From a virus: a stretch of 49,753 nucleotides of DNA. The notes beneath the pieces were generated by a model. It saw only the letters and a list, made by a program, of their open reading frames with translations, was not told the DNA's origin and did no database searches. This document shows, piece by piece, positions 33,746-41,787 of this stretch; positions within the stretch are counted from its first letter, which is position 1; the number at the start of each line of letters is the position of its first letter. The stretch is from the IMG/VR virus record IMGVR_UViG_3300049736_000721, positions 1-49,753 of that record. The stretch is one strand, 5' to 3'. The position numbers and the translations under genes were made by a program.

Positions 33746-34522
33746 ATGAATGAAGTTCAAGAGTATGTGGAGAAAAGAGCAGTTGGAAATTCTGCTCCTG
33801 TGTTTCAAAACCTAGATAAGCAAATGTCATCTATTACGCAATTAGGTGATGCTTTATATAAAAGTGGATTTGCTGGATGTCAAAAAGTAGAGCAAGGCGT
33901 AATCATAGCATTCACTTGCCTTGCGGAAAAAATTACCCCTATTGAGTTTGCACGATCATATGATATCATCCAGGGGCAACCTACAAAAAAAGCAGCAGTA
34001 ATGCTCGCTGAACTGAGAAGCAAACACCAAGGCGACTTTGAGTGGACTGCGGATGGTGAGGATGGAAAAAAGGCAACCATTGTAATTACATATAAAGGTA
34101 AAAAGAAATCGCCAGTCAGTTTTACAATCGAGGAAGCAAAATCTAAGGGTTTGGCAAGTAAGCCTAATTGGAAAATGCATTTACCAGAAATGCTTCGTGC
34201 TAGGGCTAGTACAAAAGCATTACGTATGCATGTCCCTGAAATCGCGGCTGGTATTTATGACCCAAATGAAATAGAAGATTCGATTGATATTTCAGTTTCA
34301 CCTGAGATGCCTATTGTGCAAGATGATTTTACTCCACAAGATTTAAAAACAGCATTGGATTCTATCTCGCCTGAACTTTCAGATAAGGCTACTGAACTAA
34401 TTTTGACTCGATTCAAGGTCAAGTCACTAAACAAACTGACATCTGCCCAATCAACGCGAGTGATGGCTAAGTTTGATTCATTCATCGAGGGTATTTCTTC
34501 AGATGGATCATCACAAACATAG
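33746..34522 (+). CDS. RecT-like recombinase candidate
   Basis: A 258-residue protein; ATG 33746 follows AAAGGA. It has FARSYDIIQGQPTKKAAVMLAE near residue 70 and LPEMLRARASTKALRMHVPE near residue 155, followed by AAGIYDPNEI. I recall this pattern from phage RecT/annealing-type proteins: a W before M-L-x-A-R-A, then P-E and G-x-Y. A single-strand annealing protein would fit the neighbouring nuclease (exonuclease partner) and SSB-like gene. The C-terminal 70 residues are acidic and probably a separate interaction domain. The family assignment is by pattern. Confidence 0.55.
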   Translation: MNEVQEYVEKRAVGNSAPVFQNLDKQMSSITQLGDALYKSGFAGCQKVEQGVIIAFTCLAEKITPIEFARSYDIIQGQPTKKAAVMLAELRSKHQGDFEWTADGEDGKKATIVITYKGKKKSPVSFTIEEAKSKGLASKPNWKMHLPEMLRARASTKALRMHVPEIAAGIYDPNEIEDSIDISVSPEMPIVQDDFTPQDLKTALDSISPELSDKATELILTRFKVKSLNKLTSAQSTRVMAKFDSFIEGISSDGSSQT

Positions 34523-35528
34523 CCCCTCCTCGTTTCCCATGAAAAACCGTTGCCCGCAATATGAGGCGGGCGCGGTTGGGGCGGCGGCACATAGAGGCAC
34601 GGCAATGCATGATGCATTAGCAAAAATGATGGGAGCTGAACCCACACTCGATCTTTTTGAATTAGAAGAGGGAGATAGTAAAGAGGTAGAGTGGGCTTAT
34701 GATAAAATTAGATCAATGACGACTGAAACTTGGCCAACTGAAGTTGAGCTGAAGCTGTCATATCATGACTCTAAATATAAAGAAATTTACTTTGGTCATG
34801 GTGATGTGGTGAATGGCCCAAATTTATTTGATCTCAAGACTGGAGAGCAACACTCATATTGGCATCAGATGGCGGCATATGCATTAGCTTTGATGGACGA
34901 AAAGGGTTATGGAGTAGTAAATGTACATTTGGTATTTTCAAGGTATCAAAAGGTGCAATCTTTTGCGATCACTAGGGAGCAAGCAGAGCCAGCGATTTTA
35001 GATATAATTACTAGATGTTCTGACCCTAATGCACCCACGAATCCTAATGAATTTTGTGGTTGGTGTAAGAAAAACATCGTTTGCCCTGCAGTTAAGGAGC
35101 GAGTTAATGCGATAGTAAGCTATAATGACTGGAAATTAGATAGTTATAACCCAGCAGAAATACTTAAAGACCCAAAAGAATTATCAAAGGCTATTTTTTT
35201 AAGTCGCATGATGAAGAAGTGGGTTGATGCGATCGAGAAAGCCTCGAAAAAACATGATCAAATTCCTGGATTTCAATGGAAAGAGGTAAAAGGGCGAAAA
35301 TCAATCAAAGACTTACCTGATTTATTTTTAGACTTAGGCAACAAATTAAGCCATATACAATTGGATGATTTCTTGAGCAAATGTTCTTTATCAATTGGAG
35401 CTCTTGAGGCGTATATATCAAATGCTATGGGCGTGTCTAAAAAAGATGCAAAAAAATATATAGAAACACATTTCAATAAACATATAAAAACAGCAGAATC
35501 ATATAAAAAACTAGAGGAAAAAAAATGA
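34503..35528 (+). CDS. PD-(D/E)XK nuclease, Cas4/RecB-like
   Basis: A 341-residue protein from ATG 34503. The N-terminus has HSPSSFP-x-x-x-x-CPQYE and GAAAHRGTAMHDAL. The nuclease core is FGHGDVVNG, then LFDLKTGEQ (D...D-x-K), then QMAAYALAL. CGWCKKNIVCP near 195 supplies Cys residues as in Cas4-type iron-sulfur nucleases. It is the likely exonuclease partner of the RecT-like protein, which it overlaps by 20 bp. The C-terminal part (about residues 230-341) contains helices of unknown function. Confidence 0.8.
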   Translation: MDHHKHSPSSFPMKNRCPQYEAGAVGAAAHRGTAMHDALAKMMGAEPTLDLFELEEGDSKEVEWAYDKIRSMTTETWPTEVELKLSYHDSKYKEIYFGHGDVVNGPNLFDLKTGEQHSYWHQMAAYALALMDEKGYGVVNVHLVFSRYQKVQSFAITREQAEPAILDIITRCSDPNAPTNPNEFCGWCKKNIVCPAVKERVNAIVSYNDWKLDSYNPAEILKDPKELSKAIFLSRMMKKWVDAIEKASKKHDQIPGFQWKEVKGRKSIKDLPDLFLDLGNKLSHIQLDDFLSKCSLSIGALEAYISNAMGVSKKDAKKYIETHFNKHIKTAESYKKLEEKK

Positions 35529-35998
35529 GTATAGAATACGAATATCAAGATATGGATAATAACACACCAAAAGCAATCCCTGCGGGTGAATATAATGTAA
35601 AAGTCGTGGGGCATGAATTTGGAATGTCTAGCACGGGAAAAGACAAGCTCACACTTGATCTGCATTTTTCTGAATTAGATGCTAATTTAAAAGCAGATTT
35701 ATATTTTACGCCAGCCGCAGCTTGGAAGTTTGATACGGTGTTAAAGTGCTTTGCTCCTGGAAAGGGCAAGAGGTTGCCTGCAAAGGGCGATCGCATAACA
35801 ATCAACTCTGGGTTCATTCAGGAGTATGTAATGGACTCAGAGGGCAAAGTTGTCGTTGTGGAAGAAGTCTATATGGAAAAAAAGAGATCAAAGGTGGACA
35901 AGTACCTGGCGGGTGCTCATCTTGAGATTCCCGGCGCGGGCAGTGGTCAGGCTAATTTATTAGAAGATGAAGAGGAGGATGAAAATGTTCCATTTTAA
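35525..35998 (+). CDS. Single-stranded DNA-binding protein, DUF669-like
   Basis: A 157-residue protein; ATG 35525 overlaps the preceding TGA and has AGAGGA upstream. A beta-rich N-terminal domain (YNVKVVGHEFGMSSTGKDKL) and KADLYFTPAAAWKFDTVLK fit DUF669 proteins, placed in phages as SSB-like. The end EDEEEDENVPF is an acidic SSB-type tail with a P-F tip, the element that recruits partner proteins in bacterial SSB. The gene lies between nuclease and resolvase genes. Confidence 0.75.
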   Translation: MSIEYEYQDMDNNTPKAIPAGEYNVKVVGHEFGMSSTGKDKLTLDLHFSELDANLKADLYFTPAAAWKFDTVLKCFAPGKGKRLPAKGDRITINSGFIQEYVMDSEGKVVVVEEVYMEKKRSKVDKYLAGAHLEIPGAGSGQANLLEDEEEDENVPF

Positions 35999-36266
35999 CG
36001 GTACTTTCATGGACTTATTCTATACTTGCTTCTTTCTATTGGGGGTACTTTGGACTGGGCTATTACTATTAATCGCAGTCGTTGCGATTATTTCAAACTG
36101 GCGAACAAAAAGTTTAGCAAAAGATGAAAGGCAGCGAGTTATGAATATGCTTGATCCCGAGAAAAGAAAACAGAAAGTTGAAGAACTTCTAAAAGATACT
36201 AACGAAAAATTAAAAGATATAAAAAAGGAGGAAGAAAAAGATGGCAAATCCAAAAAAGGTAAATGA
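35985..36266 (+). CDS. Single-pass membrane protein with charged tail
   Basis: A 93-residue protein. ATG 35985 follows GAGGAGG. A hydrophobic segment at about 9-38 (LFYTCFFLLGVLWTGLLLLI) is followed by a long Lys/Glu-rich helix (ERQRVMNMLDPEKRKQKVEE). Nothing in it is specific to replication, although it lies in that operon; it could anchor replication proteins to the membrane. No family recognised. It overlaps the preceding gene by 14 bp and the next by 26 bp. Confidence 0.65.
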   Translation: MFHFNGTFMDLFYTCFFLLGVLWTGLLLLIAVVAIISNWRTKSLAKDERQRVMNMLDPEKRKQKVEELLKDTNEKLKDIKKEEEKDGKSKKGK

Positions 36267-36597
36267 AGAAGATGATGCTGAAGCTGAAGCAAGAGCATCA
36301 GAAGAGCGTGCAGAGCGTGAGGTTGATGAAAAAAGTGGTGATGAAAAAAGTGGTGATGAAAAGTATGGTTTTACGCCTGAGCAAGTAAGAGATTTTCGTA
36401 TTGCTTATGACTCGAAATGCAGGGAAGGTATTCCACCAAAGAGCATGAAGGATACCATGACTGATCCACATGAAAACACAATCCCAATGGCGTGGGCTTA
36501 TTATGTTTTAGAGTTTTGGGAAACTTGCGTGATATGGCCACCCCAATCTCGTGTTTATGCCAAGCACCCTGATTTAGGTGAATCTGATAAGTCTTGA
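36241..36597 (+). CDS. Acidic protein of unknown function
   Basis: A 118-residue protein; AAGGAGG stands before ATG 36241. Residues 1-45 are Glu/Asp/Lys-rich with a short repeat DEKSG-DEKSG-DEKYG. The rest (FTPEQVRDFRIAYDSKCREG, NTIPMAWAYYVLEFWETC) is a compact helical domain. I do not recognise it. It lies in the replication operon and overlaps the resolvase start by 20 bp. Confidence 0.65.
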   Translation: MANPKKVNEEDDAEAEARASEERAEREVDEKSGDEKSGDEKYGFTPEQVRDFRIAYDSKCREGIPPKSMKDTMTDPHENTIPMAWAYYVLEFWETCVIWPPQSRVYAKHPDLGESDKS

Positions 36598-37039
36598 TCT
36601 TGGCGCAAAGTGTGGATGGGCAAGCATATCAGATGGCGTAGTAAATTCAGGAACTAAAAACCTCTCCCTCACAAGATTTGAGGGTAGAGGTATGCAGTTT
36701 TTAAAATTTAAGAAGTTTCTAAACCACCTAGCAGAGGCGGTGAATCCTGAATTAGTCACACTTGAGGAAGTGCGACGTCATTTAGGGGTTGATGCGGCTC
36801 ATGCTTATGGTGGATATCTTGCACATGTTACAGCATTTTGCTCAGGAAATATACCTGAGATTCCGTTTTGTGGAGTACCCGTTGGAACTATAAAAAAACA
36901 CGCAACAGGTAAAGGAAATGCTAGTAAGTCTGATATGATTGCAGCCGCGGAGAAGTTATTCCCCGACCAAACCATAGAGGACGATAATCAAGCTGATGCA
37001 CTTTGCCTATTAAATTATACAATAAAGGAGATTATATGA
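36578..37039 (+). CDS. RuvC-like Holliday junction resolvase
   Basis: A 153-residue protein starting at GTG 36578. The acidic active site of the RuvC fold is visible: LISLDLGAKCGWA (first Asp), VTLEEVRRH (Glu) and DDNQADALCLL (C-terminal Asp cluster). GKGNASKSDMIAAAEKLFP between them is typical of phage RuvC-like enzymes. These cut branched DNA before packaging or during recombination. It lies between the SSB-like and primase-helicase genes and overlaps the latter by 4 bp. Confidence 0.85.
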   Translation: MNLISLDLGAKCGWASISDGVVNSGTKNLSLTRFEGRGMQFLKFKKFLNHLAEAVNPELVTLEEVRRHLGVDAAHAYGGYLAHVTAFCSGNIPEIPFCGVPVGTIKKHATGKGNASKSDMIAAAEKLFPDQTIEDDNQADALCLLNYTIKEII

Positions 37040-39012
37040 AACCAGGGAGAATACCTGATAAAACAGAGGAGTACTTAAAAAACGGAGCTACGCAGGGTCT
37101 TAGGAATGCCGCCCTAATGGATGCGGCGTGCCAAATGAGGGATGCTAGATGGCCTATACATTTGATAGAGGACTTATTGCAAAAAAGAGGCTCAGCGGAT
37201 GGCTTAAAAGATGCCGAAATAAATGCGACTATAAAAAGTGTTATGTCTAAAGCACCGCGAGAGCAGATTGGAGAGTCCAAACCAAGGCAAATGCCAACAG
37301 GATCGTCATATAAGGTAAATTATGAGCCTGAGCCTGAGCCTGAGCCCGTTGTCTATGCACTAGACGAGGCTGATGAGTTGCCAGAGGCTATGGAGGATGG
37401 AGCAATAAAGCTCTTAGATCACTTATATAATAAGAATGATAAGATTCAAATAGTATGCGGGAAAAAGAATGAAGATGGCGGGGAGTCACCAACTGGTGGT
37501 AATGCAATATTGCCTATTTCTGTGTTTCTGGAAAAAATTAAACAAAAAGGTGGAGCTGGAGAACTATTTTCAGCATCAGATGAAAATGGTAAAGTGAACC
37601 AAGGTTTATATTTTTCAATTAACCCACTATTTGATAGCAAACTTGGTCGCAAAAAGAAGAATGTTGCAAAACTTGATTATGCATTACTTGAGTTTGATAC
37701 AATTTCAATAAAGCAACAATGGCAACTGATCAAAAAATCAAAAATACCATGTGCCTCTGTCTCTTACTCTGGAAATAAATCTTTGCACGCTTTGGTGCGA
37801 GTCAATGCGAAAACTGAAAGTGAATATACTGAAAAGGTAAACTTTTTGTTTAATCATTTTAGTGAATATGATGTTGATACTCAAAATAAAGACCCCTCTC
37901 GCTTGAGTCGTTTACCTGGAGCACTTAGGGGAGATACCGATAAGGAGCAAACTTTATTATCTTTAGATATTGGTTACAAGTCTTGGGAAGATTGGAAGTC
38001 TTCATTGGAGGATAACTTCCCAGAGATAATGACTCAGGAGGATTTCTATAACGAGGAGCTATCTGAGCCTCCATGCATTATAGAGGGTTTACTGCACAGA
38101 CAATTGTCCTTAGTTATAGGCGGGAGTTCAAAGACTTACAAAAGCTGGACTCTATTGGATATGGCCATGTCGGTATCAAATGGTACTGATTTTTGGGGAA
38201 TGAAGACAGTTAAGGGTAAGGTATTGTATATAAACTTTGAGATACCTGAATATTACATGAGGGAAAGACTCAAAGCAATATCAGATGCGAAGGGTATAGA
38301 CTTACCCTCAAGGAATTTGCATGTCTGGAACCTCAGAGGTAGGGCTTGTGCTTTAGAAAACATTAGACCTAAGTTTACAAAGGTGATGGCAAATGCTAAT
38401 TTCTCGATGGTTATACTTGATCCCATATACAAAACCTTGGGCAATAGAGATGAAAATGCAGCTGGTGATATAAACTCACTTATGAACGAAATGGAGCACC
38501 TTGCACTTGAAACAGGGGCGGCAGTAGTTTTTGCCACTCATTTCTCAAAGGGGAATCAAGCATCAAAGTCACCAATAGATCGCATATCAGGAAGCGGTGT
38601 CTTTGCGAGATCACCTGACACTATATTAGTCATGACGGAGCACGAGGAAGAGGATTCATATACTGTTGATTCTACTGTGAGAAACTTTGATACACCAAAA
38701 CCTTTTGTGGTTAGGATGCATTTTCCATTATTTCAGAGAGTTTCATCTGATCCTGCTAAGCTAAAAAGACCAGGTGGAAGACCACCCGCCGATGATTGTA
38801 TTCCAGAAGTATTGCAAATATGCAGGGGGGAGGATTTTCTTAAGCAAACTGATGTTATAAAAATGATGGAAGAAAATGGTCATAGTCAATCAACCGTTAA
38901 GAGGCAAATAGCAAAGGCGGTAAAGGAAGGACAACTTGAAAGAAAGTCGTCTCCCGGAAAGCCATCAGTTATACGTAAATCACAGGAGATTATATATGTG
39001 CCGGGCGAATAA
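37036..39012 (+). CDS. Primase-helicase replication protein
   Basis: A 658-residue protein; ATG 37036 with AAAGGAGA upstream. Residues about 1-85 are a small helical domain; an EPEPEPEP linker follows. Residues about 115-330 look like an archaeo-eukaryotic primase-type domain: LLEFDTIS, SVSYSGNKSLHALVRV and DPSRLSRLPGALRG. Residues about 355-550 are a RecA/RepA-type ATPase: GGSSKTYKSW (Walker A), YINFEIPEYYMRERL, MVILDPIYK (Walker B) and VFATHFSKGN. A C-terminal winged helix is likely (TVKRQIAKAVKEGQLER). The protein would unwind and prime phage DNA. Confidence 0.8.
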   Translation: MKPGRIPDKTEEYLKNGATQGLRNAALMDAACQMRDARWPIHLIEDLLQKRGSADGLKDAEINATIKSVMSKAPREQIGESKPRQMPTGSSYKVNYEPEPEPEPVVYALDEADELPEAMEDGAIKLLDHLYNKNDKIQIVCGKKNEDGGESPTGGNAILPISVFLEKIKQKGGAGELFSASDENGKVNQGLYFSINPLFDSKLGRKKKNVAKLDYALLEFDTISIKQQWQLIKKSKIPCASVSYSGNKSLHALVRVNAKTESEYTEKVNFLFNHFSEYDVDTQNKDPSRLSRLPGALRGDTDKEQTLLSLDIGYKSWEDWKSSLEDNFPEIMTQEDFYNEELSEPPCIIEGLLHRQLSLVIGGSSKTYKSWTLLDMAMSVSNGTDFWGMKTVKGKVLYINFEIPEYYMRERLKAISDAKGIDLPSRNLHVWNLRGRACALENIRPKFTKVMANANFSMVILDPIYKTLGNRDENAAGDINSLMNEMEHLALETGAAVVFATHFSKGNQASKSPIDRISGSGVFARSPDTILVMTEHEEEDSYTVDSTVRNFDTPKPFVVRMHFPLFQRVSSDPAKLKRPGGRPPADDCIPEVLQICRGEDFLKQTDVIKMMEENGHSQSTVKRQIAKAVKEGQLERKSSPGKPSVIRKSQEIIYVPGE

Positions 39013-39039
39013 AGGTGAACCAAAACCATTATATATATT

Positions 39040-39066
39040 ATGGTGGGGCTTTGCCACCCACACCAT
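39040..39066 (+). terminator. Possible terminator after the replication operon
   Basis: ATGGTG (39040-39045) pairs with CACCAT (39061-39066) around an inner GG-rich/CC-rich part (GGTGG with CCACC). No clear T-run follows, only TTAATT. It lies directly upstream of a TTGACA box, as at 11531. Confidence 0.35.
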
Positions 39067-39069
39067 TAA

Positions 39070-39090
39070 TTGACATAAGGATATAGTCTA
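39070..39090 (+). promoter_or_regulatory. TTGACA start-proximal box (copy 7)
   Basis: TTGACA at 39070-39075, N8, TAGTCT and one base before GTG 39091 (21 nt). The start codon is GTG here, showing that the spacing holds also for a non-ATG start. Confidence 0.55.
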
Positions 39091-39384
39091 GTGATACCTC
39101 AATTTGATGGAAACAACCTTTTTGCCGCTAGTGGCGATTTCATAGGTTGTATAAAAGATAGAAGACTAATGCGCATCATGGATGGTGACGAATTTCCAGA
39201 ATCCTTTCCATTGTGCGAGTTTGCTATAAATGAGTATGGTAAACTATTTGAAGTACTAATAATAAATGACCAAAGCACAGGGATGCTATTAAAGATAGAT
39301 AGATGCAAAATAAAGCTTGTCCCTTCCGTGGATGGTTACTACAATATAAAATATGATGATATGGAGCCAATAAATGATTTGTGA
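39091..39384 (+). CDS. Unknown 97-residue protein
   Basis: GTG start supported by the TTGACA box at 21 nt. It has compact mixed alpha/beta composition with FIGCIKDRRLMRIMDGDEFP and LLKIDRCKIKLVP. I recognise no family. It is the first of three genes leading to the methyltransferase and overlaps the next by 11 bp. It may be an accessory or early gene; nothing in it suggests a virion protein. Confidence 0.6.
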   Translation: MIPQFDGNNLFAASGDFIGCIKDRRLMRIMDGDEFPESFPLCEFAINEYGKLFEVLIINDQSTGMLLKIDRCKIKLVPSVDGYYNIKYDDMEPINDL

Positions 39385-39688
39385 TTTACTAAATAATAGT
39401 GCGCCCACAGTGTTGGGCCTTGAAAGAACTGAGTACAAGTTGCTCATTCCGATAATAATAGCTTTTAAGGGTGTTGAGGGGGCTGATAGAGGTTTGGCAT
39501 ATAAGTGTCATACATGGCTATATGGGTGCATCATGAAGATTAGCCAAATGAGAGGGTGGATGGTTGATGATATTTATAGGGGCAATGAATCCGTGAAGGT
39601 TTCTGCTGAATGCACAAATGATGGGATGGCATTTACCATCTTTTTAGAAGAGTTTCAATTTTCAAAACTAACTGTGGAGGTTGCTTAA
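39374..39688 (+). CDS. Unknown 104-residue protein
   Basis: A 104-residue protein, ATG 39374. It contains IPIIIAFKGVEGADRGLAY and WLYGCIMKISQMRGWMVDDI, a helical centre, and a beta end. I recognise no family. It overlaps the preceding gene by 11 bp, and its TAA sits within the start region of the methyltransferase, so the three are probably co-translated. Confidence 0.6.
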   Translation: MICDLLNNSAPTVLGLERTEYKLLIPIIIAFKGVEGADRGLAYKCHTWLYGCIMKISQMRGWMVDDIYRGNESVKVSAECTNDGMAFTIFLEEFQFSKLTVEVA

Positions 39689-41186
39689 TGTGGATACTAC
39701 CGACAAAGAAATTACAGCGATTAGCTTATTTAGCGGATACGGAGGTCTCGACCTTGGAGTGCGAAAAATTATACCAAACCTGCGAGTCGTCGCTTATGTG
39801 GAGATCGAAGCCTATGCGGATGCACTCTTGGCGTCGAAAATTTCAAAACATAAAATGGATGAAGCGCCTATTTTTACTGATGTTACCCAATTCCCTAGCG
39901 AAGAATTTCGTGACAAAGTACACCTCGTCATTGCCGGATATCCGTGCCAAGACTTTAGTTTTGCCGGAAACAGAGCGGGACTGGAGGGAAATCGTGGAAA
40001 AATGTGGGGATACACCAGGTCAATTATTAATGGGGTCAATGCTAGAGCCTTCTTCGGAGAAAATGTCGACGGGCATCTCTCGCTTGGATTCGACACAGTC
40101 GTCAGCGATCTGGCAGAAGATGGTTATATGGTTAAGGGAGGACTATACTCTGCGTTCGAAGTTGGTGCGCCTCACCTTAGAAAACGAATTTTCTCGCTCT
40201 CATTCAAATCAGACCCAAGAGAAGAACCCTGGGCGTCAAGAAATAGAGGAAATCAAGGATGGGTCGACATCAATGAAGCCAAGTTCCAAGCTCTCACAAC
40301 AGGAAGAGTTGAGTTGGGCAACCCCATCGACAATGGACATACTACCACCAAGGAGTCCAGAGAAACTGAAGGAAGCGAAAAAGAAGGGTGGTTGCAAGAA
40401 TCTGAGGGAGGATGTAGCGAGGGAGGAGATACCACCAAACCTTTGGCCAACGACGAGAGCGAGCGACGGGGGAGCAGGGACAATGAAGGCGGAAGTGACC
40501 CCAGGGGGGTTCAGGATGAAGAGGGAGAGATCAGGCGAAGTATTCGGAGCGAGGCTGGGGGAAGCAGTGGAAGCGATGGAGAATTGGCCAACACCGATAG
40601 TGACGGATTCCACGGAGATGGAGACGGTGAGCAGTTGGGAGAAGAGAAAGGAAAAGAAGGCTCAGCAGGGCATCAACCTACACAAGCCATTGAGAATAGC
40701 CGTACAACTGAAGAAGAACACTGCCTCATGCTCGCAAAACTCTACGATGAAGGATTCCCAGGAACAGAGCAATGTGATGGAGAATTTAGAATCAAGTTTG
40801 AAACAGAACACCCACATTTGCCAATCAGATGGCCATCAAGACCAGGGCGAGAGCAGCAAGGATGGGAAGAACCTAGAACCATCCTCTTGGGCAACCCCAA
40901 GGACTCTGGATGCGAGCAACCTGATGATGAACACAAAGAAAAGGGGCAAGGAGAAGGAGAACACACTTTGCGGTCAAGCAGCAAAACAAGTAAAAGCAAG
41001 AAAACTGAACCCATCATGGGTAGAGAGCCTAATGCTGTTACCCGCGGGTTACACGAAAATAGAATCGAACGACTCCGAATGTTAGGAAATGGTGTTTTAT
41101 GGCTCACGGCATCTAAAGCTTTTTCAGAATTATTAGATCAGCATGAAGAACATTTTAAAGAATTGGATAAGCTTGGAAAACTATGA
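39681..41186 (+). CDS. DNA cytosine-5 methyltransferase
   Basis: A 501-residue protein from TTG 39681; GTG 39690 is an equally good start (498 residues). C5-methylase motifs are in order: LFSGYGGLDLG (I), GYPCQDFSFAG (IV, catalytic Cys), FFGENVDG (VI), APHLRKRIFSLS (VIII), and RIERLRMLGNGV near the end (IX). Between VIII and IX lie about 270 residues rich in Gly, Ser, Glu and Arg, with family-like blocks (ELANTDSDGFHGDGDGEQ; RWPSRPGREQQGWEEPRT). This middle region, probably target recognition, is overlapped by a second open frame (39688-41085). It probably protects phage DNA from restriction; no matching nuclease gene is seen. Confidence 0.85.
   Translation: MLNVDTTDKEITAISLFSGYGGLDLGVRKIIPNLRVVAYVEIEAYADALLASKISKHKMDEAPIFTDVTQFPSEEFRDKVHLVIAGYPCQDFSFAGNRAGLEGNRGKMWGYTRSIINGVNARAFFGENVDGHLSLGFDTVVSDLAEDGYMVKGGLYSAFEVGAPHLRKRIFSLSFKSDPREEPWASRNRGNQGWVDINEAKFQALTTGRVELGNPIDNGHTTTKESRETEGSEKEGWLQESEGGCSEGGDTTKPLANDESERRGSRDNEGGSDPRGVQDEEGEIRRSIRSEAGGSSGSDGELANTDSDGFHGDGDGEQLGEEKGKEGSAGHQPTQAIENSRTTEEEHCLMLAKLYDEGFPGTEQCDGEFRIKFETEHPHLPIRWPSRPGREQQGWEEPRTILLGNPKDSGCEQPDDEHKEKGQGEGEHTLRSSSKTSKSKKTEPIMGREPNAVTRGLHENRIERLRMLGNGVLWLTASKAFSELLDQHEEHFKELDKLGKL
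39688..41085 (+). CDS. Second protein overlapping the methyltransferase (+1 frame)
   Basis: A 465-residue frame, open from ATG 39688 to TAG 41085, entirely within the methyltransferase gene. Its first about 200 residues look like a random shadow. From about residue 208 it contains WATPSTMDILPPRSPEKLKE, NLWPTTRASDGGAG, ENWPTPIVTDST, SSWATPRTLDASN and LNPSWVESLMLLPAGYT. I recall this exact type of sequence (W-P-T-P-T-A-R-D repeats ending L-N-P-x-W-V-E-x-L-M-G-x-P) from annotated phage and bacterial proteins, often near methylases. Either two proteins share this DNA, or the frame is an evolutionary shadow of a family whose two frames are both annotated. It could be expressed from ATG 39688 or by +1 frameshifting. 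Confidence 0.45.
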   Translation: MWILPTKKLQRLAYLADTEVSTLECEKLYQTCESSLMWRSKPMRMHSWRRKFQNIKWMKRLFLLMLPNSLAKNFVTKYTSSLPDIRAKTLVLPETERDWREIVEKCGDTPGQLLMGSMLEPSSEKMSTGISRLDSTQSSAIWQKMVIWLREDYTLRSKLVRLTLENEFSRSHSNQTQEKNPGRQEIEEIKDGSTSMKPSSKLSQQEELSWATPSTMDILPPRSPEKLKEAKKKGGCKNLREDVAREEIPPNLWPTTRASDGGAGTMKAEVTPGGFRMKRERSGEVFGARLGEAVEAMENWPTPIVTDSTEMETVSSWEKRKEKKAQQGINLHKPLRIAVQLKKNTASCSQNSTMKDSQEQSNVMENLESSLKQNTHICQSDGHQDQGESSKDGKNLEPSSWATPRTLDASNLMMNTKKRGKEKENTLCGQAAKQVKARKLNPSWVESLMLLPAGYTKIESNDSEC

Positions 41187-41400
41187 AAGATTGGAAAAAT
41201 TTGCTAAAAAATTTAGCACCAGCGAAATAAATTACTGTTTGGTAGTTGACGATGAAGACCGTATTAACATTAATAAGCGAGCACTAGAAAACTATCTTTC
41301 TCACCAAGTAGAAGATATTTCATTTACCATTATTGATATTTCTTCCTTGCCAAAAGATACAAGTACTTGTTTAGTTATGAGAAAGCATGAACCCAAATGA
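41143..41400 (+). CDS. Unknown 85-residue protein
   Basis: An 85-residue protein starting at ATG 41143 inside the end of the methyltransferase gene. Helical N-terminus (NWISLENYERLEKFAKKF), then beta-type (YCLVVDDEDRININKRAL, FTIIDISSLP). No family recognised. It overlaps the next gene by 14 bp. Confidence 0.55.
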   Translation: MKNILKNWISLENYERLEKFAKKFSTSEINYCLVVDDEDRININKRALENYLSHQVEDISFTIIDISSLPKDTSTCLVMRKHEPK

Positions 41401-41764
41401 ACATGTTGGTGATACATCTCCTATGGAGGGAGCACCTTTGTCTCTGACTAAGAAATACAAAAAAGATCATAATTATTACTTTTATTACTTAATCAATTAC
41501 CTACCCGACCCAATGGCTAGACAAGATATTGTAAAATACGAAAAGGTTGTCATGACTCAATCCACACCTTCTAGTGAAATAGGAAAGTATAAGATCACAT
41601 TTGCGGATGGTTCTGACATAACACACCAATCTATAGAAAAGCATTGCCCTGAATTTACTTGGCCATCATTCCCCCTTGTTTGCGATAATGAAAATGACGC
41701 AAAAGTTTTTAAAAGGTCTTGGGAGTTATTTATCATAGGTCAAAGTAAAGTCCTAAACAAGTAG
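41387..41764 (+). CDS. Unknown 125-residue protein
   Basis: A 125-residue protein, ATG 41387. Tyr-rich near residue 25-40 (KKDHNYYFYYLINYLPDP) and a beta-type centre (SSEIGKYKITFADGSDI). I recognise no domain. It is the last gene of the methyltransferase group; a TTGACA box begins two bases after its stop. Confidence 0.6.
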   Translation: MNPNEHVGDTSPMEGAPLSLTKKYKKDHNYYFYYLINYLPDPMARQDIVKYEKVVMTQSTPSSEIGKYKITFADGSDITHQSIEKHCPEFTWPSFPLVCDNENDAKVFKRSWELFIIGQSKVLNK

Positions 41765-41766
41765 CG

Positions 41767-41787
41767 TTGACATAAGTCTATATGGTA
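41767..41787 (+). promoter_or_regulatory. TTGACA start-proximal box (copy 8)
   Basis: TTGACA at 41767-41772, N8, TATGGT and one base before ATG 41788 (21 nt). An ATG at 41782 lies within the second hexamer; the spacing favours 41788 as the true start. Confidence 0.55.
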
